Origin: Legionella donaldsonii
Lineage (GTDB): Bacteria > Pseudomonadota > Gammaproteobacteria > Legionellales > Legionellaceae
Length of the DNA stretch: 64,000 nucleotides
Reading direction: 5' to 3'
Assembly: GCF_900452385.1 (NCBI RefSeq)
Contig: NZ_UGOA01000001.1
Span: 1,001,501 to 1,065,500, forward strand
The notes under the pieces were generated by a model. The model did no database searches, was not told where the DNA came from, and saw only the letters and a list, made by a program, of their open reading frames with translations. Positions 44,521-52,289 of the stretch are shown in pieces (position 1 is the first letter of the stretch; every line of letters starts with the position of its first letter). Both the position numbers and the translations under genes were made by a program.

Positions 44521-45258
44521 ATGGCTATTACTAAACCAGTTTATAGAACATATAGGCCATCTACTGGTAGTGCCTATATAGAAGATCCACGTTATGCAAC
44601 GGATGCGTTACATTATATAAAGGCTTTTCTGTTAATCCAAAAAGATCTTCTTCAATTATTTGATTACATTGAACCATCAGATATAAATTTGAATACTTAT
44701 TCTTTCAGGATCCATGAACTCTTAATAAGAAGCTGTATTGAAGTAGAAGCCAATTTTAAAGCAATATTTTTAGCAAATAACTACCCCCATCTTAAGCCTA
44801 AAGATTGGAATATTATAAGCTACTCAGATCTCAACCAAACTCATAAATTATCTTCTTATCGAATAGTGATTCCGAATTGGCATGGCAAAATAAAATCTAT
44901 TGTTCCTTTTGCATCATTTAAAAAAGATGATCTAAAATTAAAATCTCCTTATTGGTATAAAGCCTATAACGAAACCAAGCATGATAGACATGAAAAATTT
45001 ACCAGTGCTACACTTAAGAACTTAATGGGTGCTGTTACAGGACTTTTAGCAGTACTCTCTTCCCAATTTTATACAAACGATTTTTCCTCTTCTAATCCTG
45101 AGCTTTGTTTTGAAAATCCTATGTATGAAAATACAGAGGAGGGAATAGGAGGGTACTTTAGAGTTCAATTTCCCATTTTTCCTAAAAAAGATTGTTATGA
45201 CTGCAAAAATTCAGATTTAACAAGTCCAGGCTTTAATTTGGAACCTTATGGTAATTGA
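44521..45258 (+). CDS. HEPN-like protein, unknown
   Basis: The 245-aa protein is mainly alpha-helical: R-I-H-E-L-L-I-R-S-C-I-E-V-E-A-N-F-K-A-I-F, then Y-W-Y-K-A-Y-N-E-T-K-H-D-R-H, then A-T-L-K-N-L-M-G-A-V-T-G-L-L-A-V-L. The Y-N-x-x-K-H-x-R cluster between long helices resembles the active-site helix of HEPN-like RNases, but a perfect R-x(4-6)-H is not evident. The C-terminal 60 residues carry a C-Y-D-C-K pair. It is divergent from the gene at 43018. Together they could be a toxin or defence pair; that is inference. Confidence 0.5.
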   Translation: MAITKPVYRTYRPSTGSAYIEDPRYATDALHYIKAFLLIQKDLLQLFDYIEPSDINLNTYSFRIHELLIRSCIEVEANFKAIFLANNYPHLKPKDWNIISYSDLNQTHKLSSYRIVIPNWHGKIKSIVPFASFKKDDLKLKSPYWYKAYNETKHDRHEKFTSATLKNLMGAVTGLLAVLSSQFYTNDFSSSNPELCFENPMYENTEEGIGGYFRVQFPIFPKKDCYDCKNSDLTSPGFNLEPYGN

Positions 45259-45603
45259 TCTGAATGAGTGCAAAGAGGATACTAATGATAAAAGCAGCAG
45301 TAGCTGAAGAAGATGCTAAGGATGTATTTTGTCCAAAGGAAATTTGGGGAATTTTTTGACTAGGGTGTTCCTATCGAGAATTTACGCTTTGAGAGAGAGC
45401 CGCTAGAGTAAAACCGTAAGTTTCTGTTCAAATGCCCCTGTTAGTCCAACTCATAAAAAATATACTTCTTTTTTAATGACGATAGTGCCAAGCGGTATTA
45501 TTACCAAACATTGTATAGGAGATATTATTCAATACTGAATTGAGGTATTAACCACATTCCCGTGTAAATGTGGTATAGAATTGTAAATCAACACACACAC
45601 AAA

Positions 45604-45711
45604 TGGGGTCAGTACAACATGAAGAGGGTCAGGCTTGAATTTTGTATACCTGCATACTCCCTTACTTCACCTATGGTGTAGAGTCTTGGAGTCAGGGCTT
45701 GGATTTTATAT
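45604..45711. repeat. two degenerate GGTCAGGGCTTGA-family half copies
   Basis: GGGTCAGGCTTGAATTTTGTA (around 45627) and GTCAGGGCTTGGATTTT (around 45692) lie on the same strand, separated by about 45 bases. They fill the gene-free region upstream of IS copy 2. No gene was recognised in the 470-bp stretch. Confidence 0.5.
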
Positions 45712-45732
45712 AGACTCCTAAGTACCTTATAA

Positions 45733-47623
45733 CGGACATTCCGCAGCATGAAAAAGCTAAAATTAGAATTATCCCCAAGGAATTATCGCATTAGTTAAAT
45801 TGAGAAAAAGATCAAGCCGATATAAGAAAAAGATCACAGCCCACAAGAGAAGAATCAGGTACCCTTGTCTCCCAAAGACCTATTGGAGAGAAGGATGCTG
45901 AATCGAGATACAGTAAGTTCAGAGCAATTGGGGCATTTAGGACTTGTTGCAGCAACGATTAGAGAATTAGGGATAATAGAGAGAATTGATGCACGCCTTG
46001 AGTTAAATGAAAAAAAAGGAGGCGTGGTAAGCTATGGTCGTCGAGTAGCGGCGATGGTTATCAATGGGTTGGGTTTTATGAATAGCCGGTTGTATATGAC
46101 GCCGCATTTTTTCCAAGATAAGCCTGTGGCTCAACTGCTTGGTTCAGAACTAGACGCGGCACACCTGAATGATGACAGTCTTGGTCGCTGCCTGGATAAA
46201 ATCGCAGAATACGGTGTGACCAGGCTTTATTCGGAATTGGCTTTTGAGATTGCCCGAGAAAAAAATTTACTAAGCCAGAGACTGCATTTAGACAGTACAA
46301 GCTTTGTTCTTTACGGCCGCTATGACACAGAAGAGGCCGCGCCCGGGATTGCGCAACCAGACTACGGATATTCCAAAGCGAATCGCTCTGATCTAAAGCA
46401 AGTGATGCTGTCACTAGTACAAGGAGGAGCTGCGAATATCCCCTTATGGATGGAGGCCTTAGATGGGAATAGTAGTGATAAAACAAGTTTCCAAGAGACG
46501 GTTAGGAGGGTGCAAGCGTTTACACAAAGTATTCATGGGATGCCTGATGGCCTTTGTTTTGTGGTTGATGCCGCCTTTTATGTTCCAGAGCAGTTGGCAA
46601 GCCTCAATAACGTGTTTTGGATAACCCGAGTACCTGCACAGCTTAATGAAGCCAAAGTATTGTTGAACAAGCCTTGTGATGCTCTGACCTGGGAGCCGTT
46701 TGATGCAAACTATCGTGGAAGTGTTCATGAAACGGTTCTTTATGGTATTCCACAACGCTGGGTTTTGATTGAGTCGCAACAGGCGAGGTTGCGAGAGCTA
46801 AAGACTTTTCAGAGGCATTTGGATAAAAAATCTCAAGAGCTCATTAAATCCTTATGGCATCTTGGTCACCAGGTCTTTCAATGTCCTGACGATGCAAAGC
46901 AGGCATTAAAACCGCTCATCAAATCACTCAAATACCACCAAATTCATTATGAGATTCTACCTGTTGAACGCCATACAGGGAAAGGTCGCCCAAAACCTGG
47001 AGCTCAAAAAATGGTGATTGGATATCAAATACAAGCCTGTCTTTCTACCTGTCTGGAGAGGGTGGGTGCTAAAAAAGAAACACTGGGACGCTTTATTTTG
47101 GCCAGTAATCAATGTGATAGCTCGCTATTGAATAATCATGCCATGCTTCAACAATATAAAGAGCAATCCTGTGTCGAATCAAGCTTTAAATTCATGAAAA
47201 ACAATGCCTTCGAACTGGACTCTTTCTTCCTTAAAACACCTGAGCGAATTACAGCCTTGATGATGGTAATGACGCTTTGTCTCATGGTGTACAATTTTGC
47301 TCAAGCTCACATCAGGCAATGCTTAAAGGAGCATGATGAAGCACTTCCCAATCAGCTGGGTAAGCCAGTACAAAATCCCACAATGAAATGGATTGCTGAG
47401 CTGATGAACGTGATAGCTGTTGTAACCATCCTGACAAACGATCAAAAACATCGTGTGGTAACTAATCTAAAACCAGTACATCAACAAATCATTTCTTATT
47501 TTGGTCAGTATGCTCTTGAAATCTATGGACTTGCCGCAGAATCTGCGCGTGGCACAGGCTTCTCCTGCCTGGCTATTGAACAGAATAATTATAAAAATCG
47601 TTTATCTTGGTGCGAAACGTAGG
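45733..47623 (+). mobile_element. IS1634-like insertion sequence, copy 2 (1891 bp)
   Basis: It matches copy 1 (1914-3804) over its length by comparison of coding and flanking sequence, in the opposite orientation. The ends are the same (CGGACATTCC... and ...CGTAGG). Unlike copy 1 it has no target-site duplication: TTATAA precedes and GCGTAT follows. One flank has probably been deleted or rearranged since insertion. Confidence 0.88.
45895..47622 (+). CDS. IS1634/IS4-superfamily DDE transposase (copy 2)
   Basis: The protein is identical to that of copy 1 (1915-3642), with the same DDE residues and the IS1634-type G-Y-S-K-x-x-R-x-D-L-K-Q segment. ATG 45895 has GGAGAG upstream; a TTG at 45865 is a weaker alternative. 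The frame is intact. Confidence 0.9.
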   Translation: MLNRDTVSSEQLGHLGLVAATIRELGIIERIDARLELNEKKGGVVSYGRRVAAMVINGLGFMNSRLYMTPHFFQDKPVAQLLGSELDAAHLNDDSLGRCLDKIAEYGVTRLYSELAFEIAREKNLLSQRLHLDSTSFVLYGRYDTEEAAPGIAQPDYGYSKANRSDLKQVMLSLVQGGAANIPLWMEALDGNSSDKTSFQETVRRVQAFTQSIHGMPDGLCFVVDAAFYVPEQLASLNNVFWITRVPAQLNEAKVLLNKPCDALTWEPFDANYRGSVHETVLYGIPQRWVLIESQQARLRELKTFQRHLDKKSQELIKSLWHLGHQVFQCPDDAKQALKPLIKSLKYHQIHYEILPVERHTGKGRPKPGAQKMVIGYQIQACLSTCLERVGAKKETLGRFILASNQCDSSLLNNHAMLQQYKEQSCVESSFKFMKNNAFELDSFFLKTPERITALMMVMTLCLMVYNFAQAHIRQCLKEHDEALPNQLGKPVQNPTMKWIAELMNVIAVVTILTNDQKHRVVTNLKPVHQQIISYFGQYALEIYGLAAESARGTGFSCLAIEQNNYKNRLSWCET

Positions 47624-47733
47624 GCGTATGTTTAAAAAAGGGCAATTTAATATTTGGATGGTTGTAATGAAGTGTCATTTATTAACCAGTTGTTTCATCT
47701 GTATGGCTAAACTACGCCCTGATTTTGTGTTTT

Positions 47734-47764
47734 TGTAGCTTTTATATTTTTTGCAACGAAGCCG
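47734..47764. repeat. left inverted repeat around the F-box gene
   Basis: TGTAGCTTTTATATTTTTTG...GCCG is the reverse complement of 49034-49065, with one substitution and one extra A. The two enclose the F-box gene. An 8-bp hairpin (AACGAAGC/GCTTCGTT, 47755-47780) overlaps it. Confidence 0.6.
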
Positions 47765-47785
47765 AATTCCTTGCTTCGTTCAAGA

Positions 47786-47815
47786 TAGGTGTCGGGCCAA
47801 GGGCCCGACCTACGT
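47786..47815. repeat. REP-like hairpin
   Basis: GTCGGGCC and GGCCCGAC form a perfect 8-bp stem with a 3-base loop (47791-47809), extended outward by TAGGT/CCTA. This GC-rich form is typical of REP sequences moved by RAYT transposases. It lies between IS copy 2 and the F-box gene. Confidence 0.65.
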
Positions 47816-47873
47816 TTACTGTTTTTGAGATACCTGTTGCGCTTACACACCGAGCTACGCGAATGTACAAATC

Positions 47874-48893
47874 TTATGGGCTACTGACTACCAATTCTTG
47901 AGGCCTAACATTCGGCTGACCGAAATCTTGAGCTAATTCTCTTTCTTCCGCAGTAGTTAGACCGACACTGGGCATTAATTCCTTAAAACCTCTCATGCTT
48001 TGTGGGCTCGGGTTAAAAAAACTTCCATATTTTAGAGGAGCTTGTTGTTTTAATTGATTTGTTCTGAAATTTAGAGCTAGCAAAATAACTACAAAAATCA
48101 ATAAAATTGTTAAATTATTCTGATTAAAAAAACTTTTGAGAACATTGGAATTTTGATAATGTACAAGGGAATTGATCATCGAAGCAATAAAAGAAAATGC
48201 GGATGCCAGGCTATAAGGATACATCATCCTTTTTTCAACATCTTTATTAACTAAACCTTGTAAATACCTTTCAAAAACTATAACGCCATTATTGGGTACA
48301 CAACCATTATTTATATATTTAAAATAATCATTTACGGTGAGGGAACCATTGATGTTAATGGGATCAAGAAAAAATACAATTTTTTTATCTTTGATAGGAA
48401 ATACTAAGACGTTCTCTTCAATATAACAACTCTCAATAACATTATGAATGCGTTTGGATAAAAGGCGATTACTTTGTTTTTCGTAAAAAGATAAATTCTG
48501 GAAAATTCTCATTAGCAATTCATTAGGGAGTTGCATCAAGGGAGAAGGCTCAGAATTGGCTTTTTGTAGTGGTGCTCCTAGTGGCAAAGGGTTTTTGGTG
48601 ACAGGTCTATAACTTTGAAATTGAATTAAACCTCTACTTGCATTACTAGCTAACTGCTCTAATTTAGTTATTTGCCCTCCTAATTTTATAAGATCAGTTA
48701 GGCGAGCAATTGCTTCTACATTGCCAGAATGGAGCGCCACTGTATGTTCAGCACCTCTTTTTAAATCTAAATAAGCTGATTTTAACGAAGGTAATTTTGC
48801 AGCAATATGTTTCAATTTCTGCTCAGAAATATACCCATAACCAAAAATATCCAGATAATGATTTATCTTAGCTTGCAGACGATCATAATTCAT
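47874..48893 (-). CDS. F-box membrane protein, effector candidate
   Basis: The 339-aa protein carries an F-box at about residues 119-158: M-Q-L-P-N-E-L-L-M-R-I-F-Q-N-L-S, then S-N-R-L-L-S-K-R-I-H-N-V-I. F-boxes bind Skp1 to recruit eukaryotic SCF ubiquitin ligases and have no known bacterial partner, so a host-cell function is likely. The C-terminal third has one clear membrane helix (about 260-276, L-T-I-L-L-I-F-V-V-I-L-L-A-L) and a weaker one (about 228-242), suggesting a host-membrane anchor. A helical N-terminal part (1-90) resembles a coiled-coil. The gene is enclosed by about 31-bp inverted repeats (47734-47764, 49034-49065). Confidence 0.75.
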   Translation of the reverse strand: MNYDRLQAKINHYLDIFGYGYISEQKLKHIAAKLPSLKSAYLDLKRGAEHTVALHSGNVEAIARLTDLIKLGGQITKLEQLASNASRGLIQFQSYRPVTKNPLPLGAPLQKANSEPSPLMQLPNELLMRIFQNLSFYEKQSNRLLSKRIHNVIESCYIEENVLVFPIKDKKIVFFLDPININGSLTVNDYFKYINNGCVPNNGVIVFERYLQGLVNKDVEKRMMYPYSLASAFSFIASMINSLVHYQNSNVLKSFFNQNNLTILLIFVVILLALNFRTNQLKQQAPLKYGSFFNPSPQSMRGFKELMPSVGLTTAEERELAQDFGQPNVRPQELVVSSP

Positions 48894-49033
48894 AAATATG
48901 AGACGAAATGGATCCTAATGGACAAATATTATACCATTAAGTCAACGTATAATACATTTATCTAATAAGCTACTTAGGTGAAGCAAATCACGCGTTTCAC
49001 CAACACAGTAATACACCCCAGGGTCAGGTCTTC

Positions 49034-49131
49034 CGGCTTCATTGCAAAAAAATATAAAAGCTACACAAATGCACAAATGGGGGCAGGGCTTAAATCTTGC
49101 ATGCAACAATCAAAATACAAGCCCTGACCCC
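49034..49131. repeat. right inverted repeat and GGTCAGGGC repeat copy
   Basis: 49034-49065 is the partner of 47734-47764. It is followed at 49078-49131 by a good copy of the palindromic family: GGGGGCAGGGCTTAAATCTTG mirrored by CAAGCCCTGACCCC. Confidence 0.6.
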
Positions 49132-49298
49132 ATACTGCGCTGCATATTGCGATAATATTGCCAAGAGGAACAAGAGAGTATTGATAAGAGAAATGGAAAG
49201 TAACTATTTGTAAAAGGTAATAGTCTCAAAAAACGGTCGTTTTTCGAGAGTGGTTGAGAAATGGTCAGAGGGAAGATTTTACAAAATTCTTAATCAAT

Positions 49299-49690
49299 TT
49301 AAGAAAATTTAAGAAATACTCTTGAGAGCTTAACAGCTTTATTCTGTAAAAATTCCCAACACTTGTGGCGAATGTAGATTTGATTCTCTATGGGTAAGTC
49401 AGCCATATTAGTAATTTTCTGATATTGAGTAAGCTCACTGTGGGCTATTGAAATACTGCCAAGATGGGGATTTTGCCAATTATTATAATCATCAGGAAAA
49501 TATTGAATGAAATAAGTAGCTCAATCGAGCTATTAAATTCCTTCTTAGTTTTAATATCATATATTTTTGCTGTGCCATCTAAGCTCAAATAAAAACGATG
49601 GGTTGATGTAGGTTTTATGAGAACTCCACGAAATATAATTCCTAGATAGACAAGTGATATCGTATATCCATCAAAGAAGTTAGCAAATCA
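49299..49690 (-). pseudogene. frameshifted hypothetical gene relic
   Basis: Two frames on the minus strand look coding and follow one another. The first gives G-I-I-F-R-G-V-L-I-K-P-T-S-T-H-R-F, then L-D-G-T-A-K-I-Y-D-I-K. The second takes over near Q-Y-F-P-D-D-Y-N-N-W and runs through S-E-L-T-Q-Y-Q-K-I-T-N-M-A to the stop at 49299. A single frameshift separates them. No family recognised. It occupies most of the 880-bp gap before umuD. Confidence 0.55.
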
Positions 49691-49744
49691 CTGAAAACAA
49701 TAGGAGTAAAATATTCTTTACTTTAAGCTTAGCTTTGATTAGTA

Positions 49745-49770
49745 TTTTGATAAATGAACACTTATCAAAA
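49745..49770. promoter_or_regulatory. palindrome TTTTGATAA-N8-TTATCAAAA upstream of umuD
   Basis: Perfect 9-base arms with an 8-base spacer lie directly ahead of the umuD ribosome site (AAGGAAACT). It is not a LexA-type box (CTG-N10-CAG), so the gene may be controlled by another repressor. Confidence 0.65.
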
Positions 49771-49781
49771 AGGAAACTAAT

Positions 49782-50306
49782 ATGCCACGAGGCGGTAAGC
49801 GAGAAGGCTCGGGACGACCAAAGGGTAGTAACACCTACGGCGAAAGCACGCATCCATTAAGGATACCGGCCTCACGGTTAGAAGATGTAAAAGCCTTTCT
49901 AGCAAGTGGCGTTACCAATTATGCGATGCCTTTGTTTTCAAGCACAGTACGAGCAGGTTCACCAACTTCTGCTGATGATTATATAGAAGATTATATCGAT
50001 TTAAACACTCATTTTAGCAAACAACCAGGGAGTACATTCTTAGTGACTGCCTCTGGTGATTCCATGGTCAATGCCAGTATTCAAGATGGCGACATGCTAG
50101 TTGTGAATAAAGATATAAAACCCACGCACGGTAAAATTGTAATCGCTTCTGTGGCCGGTGAGCTGACTGTTAAGCGATTGGCAATCCTACCAGGAAGGAT
50201 TCATTTAGTTGCAGAAAATCCCAATTATTTACCCATTGTTGTTAATGATGAAACGAGTTTAGTCATTTTAGGTGTTGTTACTCATATTATTCATTCCGCC
50301 ACTTAA
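49782..50306 (+). CDS. umuD: UmuD-like S24 peptidase
   Basis: The 174-aa protein has a 45-residue N-terminal extension rich in Gly/Arg (M-P-R-G-G-K-R-E-G-S-G-R-P-K-G), then the LexA/UmuD fold. Self-cleavage site Ala58-Gly59 is in V-R-A-G-S-P, nucleophile Ser94 in S-G-D-S-M, and general base Lys131 in G-E-L-T-V-K-R. UmuD normally is cleaved on RecA activation and joins UmuC as DNA polymerase V. No umuC follows: the next gene is a response regulator, so a partner must be elsewhere if it works as Pol V. The gene is preceded by a perfect palindrome (49745-49770). Confidence 0.88.
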   Translation: MPRGGKREGSGRPKGSNTYGESTHPLRIPASRLEDVKAFLASGVTNYAMPLFSSTVRAGSPTSADDYIEDYIDLNTHFSKQPGSTFLVTASGDSMVNASIQDGDMLVVNKDIKPTHGKIVIASVAGELTVKRLAILPGRIHLVAENPNYLPIVVNDETSLVILGVVTHIIHSAT

Positions 50307-50671
50307 AACCAGGAGAAAATGTATTCTTACTCTATTAAAGAAAATTTTAAATGCTCCGGACCCAAAAAGGGAATTAAAAAACCGAACAAAGCGTGTAGTT
50401 AATTTAGACAGAATTCGAACTATTGATGAATAATTAAATTCAAGAATGTTGGAAGTAGGGACGTGAATAGTAAATTGCCATGGAAGGCATGATTTATAGA
50501 TATCTTCTGTTAGACCAGCATTGCTTATCATGGATAACTACATCTTATACGCAGAGTAGCTCCATCTAACTCATCACTCTTAATCGTTAGCTATTAAAAC
50601 AACAGTCAGTCAATAACTGGCTTAGGAATTTATTTACTCAAAATTCTGATGTACGGGATAAGGTGGGCAAA
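50307..50671. other. intergenic where umuC would be expected; nothing recognised
   Basis: About 365 bases. No UmuC-like start (V-D-C-N-N-F-Y) is visible. Short frames after the GGAG at 50312 are too short to support. Confidence 0.45.
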
Positions 50672-51070
50672 ATGTCACAATCAATAAAACAGATTTTACT
50701 CGTGGAGGATGAACTTGAAACGCGCTTAATAATTCATCTCATGTTACATCTAAGGCAATTCGAGGTGGATTTTGCTGAAGATGGCCAAGCAGCAGTGAAA
50801 ATGGCTAACAATAAAGAATATGATTATATTTTGATGGATATTGGGTTGCCTAAACTAAGTGGAATTGATGCTTGTATTGCTATAAGAAATAATGAAGCAC
50901 AAAAAATGCAGCTAAAAGTAACACCCATAATTGCTATTTCTGAGCGTGTTCAACTTCCTGAGATTGAACAATGCCTTGAAGTAGGTATGAACGCTATTCT
51001 CCTCAAGCCAATACAACCCCAATGTTTTGAACGATTAATAACTTCTTTAGAGAAAGAATCTTCTTATTAA
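50672..51070 (+). CDS. single-domain response regulator
   Basis: The 132-aa receiver domain starts at ATG 50672 (AAGGTGGG upstream) rather than GTG 50663. Features: V-E-D-E at about residue 12, phospho-acceptor Asp in Y-I-L-M-D-I-G-L-P, and the conserved Lys in L-L-K-P-I. There is no output domain. Where the switch Ser/Thr should be it reads I-I-A-I-S-E, which keeps a Ser. No kinase is nearby. It resembles CheY-like phosphate acceptors. Confidence 0.83.
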   Translation: MSQSIKQILLVEDELETRLIIHLMLHLRQFEVDFAEDGQAAVKMANNKEYDYILMDIGLPKLSGIDACIAIRNNEAQKMQLKVTPIIAISERVQLPEIEQCLEVGMNAILLKPIQPQCFERLITSLEKESSY

Positions 51071-51083
51071 GAGGAGAGAGTAA

Positions 51084-51319
51084 TTAGACTTTAGATTCAA
51101 CTGAATAGTGCAATTTTAGACCGAGAAAAACATTAGGTTTTAAAACACCAACGATGTTATTTTTGTCCCAGACAAATGATGAGAAAAGAGCGGTTGCATT
51201 AAAGAGTTGAATCCGCGCCTCCACAAGCTTCGATAAGTCTGATAAATATACTTTATCAGGCTCAAAGAAGTGGTAAGAGAAGAGTTGGTGGGCAAAGGTT
51301 TTCTTTCCCTTCCGTCAAC
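51084..51319 (-). pseudogene. gene fragment, possible outer-membrane protein end
   Basis: On the minus strand a frame runs from after a TGA near 51319 to a stop at 51084. It reads F-A-H-Q-L-F-S-Y-H-F-F-E-P-D-K-V-Y-L-S, then L-F-N-A-T-A-L-F-S-S-F-V-W, and ends V-F-L-G-L-K-L-H-Y-S. It looks like coding sequence without a start codon. The family is unknown. Confidence 0.5.
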
Positions 51320-51487
51320 GTATAAATTATTTTAATATTAAAAGAGAAGACGATATTAACAGTGAAATCTGAGTACATCATAATAATCAACTCCGACAAA
51401 AGATATTAACTTAACACAATTATGGTACTTTAGTTGGATACTGAAAGTGAGATCTTATTAAAGCATTCCATTCAAGGAGAGAATCAC

Positions 51488-51871
51488 ATGAAACGTGTAT
51501 TATTTGTCGGACAGAAACCGGAAACAGTGGATTTTTCCGACCCCGCTTTACCACCAGGCTTGAATGCAGAGAAAATCCATATTGGGATTGCAATTGGGAT
51601 TAACAAATTGGAAGAACGCGGATGGCAAGCGGATGAATGTATGATCACACCCGACGAAAAGGGTTGCTCAACATTAGAGAAGCAGCTTACATCGACAAAC
51701 TATGATTGCGTGGTCATTGGTGCTGGCATGCGACTACCTTCTGAAGGATTAGTGATGTTTGAAAAGGTGATCAACCTTGTACATAAGGCTGCGCCTACTG
51801 CGGCGATTGCTTTCAATACGAGACCGGAAGACACCGCAGATGCGGCTGCAAGGTGGTTACAAGAAAATTGA
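51488..51871 (+). CDS. small hypothetical protein
   Basis: The 127-aa protein starts at ATG 51488, with AAGGAGAGAA at the right distance; an earlier in-frame ATG would be at 51434. It reads like a small Rossmann-type domain: M-K-R-V-L-F-V-G-Q-K-P-E, then D-C-V-V-I-G-A-G-M-R. A C-terminal A-I-A-F-N-T-R-P-E-D-T-A-D-A-A follows. I do not know its function, though I have seen similar uncharacterised proteins in proteobacteria. Confidence 0.65.
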   Translation: MKRVLFVGQKPETVDFSDPALPPGLNAEKIHIGIAIGINKLEERGWQADECMITPDEKGCSTLEKQLTSTNYDCVVIGAGMRLPSEGLVMFEKVINLVHKAAPTAAIAFNTRPEDTADAAARWLQEN

Positions 51872-52051
51872 GGATGTGAAGGGCGGGGGACACTAATACT
51901 CCAAGGCAAAATAAATCACAATAAGTCTGATTGCTGTTCTAATCAGACTTCTCTAATATTATTTAAGTCGGATTCGTTTCCAAAAACCAGTGCTTACGCA
52001 GCCAGAAAGCTACATTCACAAGCAGAATAAAAACTGGCACTTCAACAAGCA

Positions 52052-52209
52052 GCTAGCGTAGCCTGGTTGCTCGCAACCAGGATTTACCAGAGTATTGCGC
52101 TCAGATTTTTGCCCCGATGTAAAATGTTAATTGATTGGTTGCAAGTTCTCCGGGAAGAGCAACCTCATGGTCAATTACAGGCGAGATAAAGCGCCGGGCG
52201 GCACCTATA
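52052..52209. mobile_element. RAYT-derived mini-element, truncated (copy A)
   Basis: It starts with GCTAGCGTAGCCTGGTTGC (terminal REP arm), runs through the conserved leader and into the RAYT start (M-V-N-Y-R-R-D-K-A-P-G-G-T-Y), then stops. Only the left half is left. The remaining copies are at 54233-54655, 57081-57490 and 60901-61332. Confidence 0.8.
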
Positions 52210-52289
52210 ATTTCAAGAAGGTCACTATGATTTGAATTTTGAGATAATGAGAAACCTCTCCTAAGCGAGCTAATGGCGACTTGTCCAAA

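Noticed and set aside
45264-45359. 31-codon frame after the HEPN-like gene
   Set aside because: Short, no family, upstream site weak.
50319-50402. Short frame after umuD, considered as a umuC remnant
   Set aside because: No UmuC motif can be seen in any frame.
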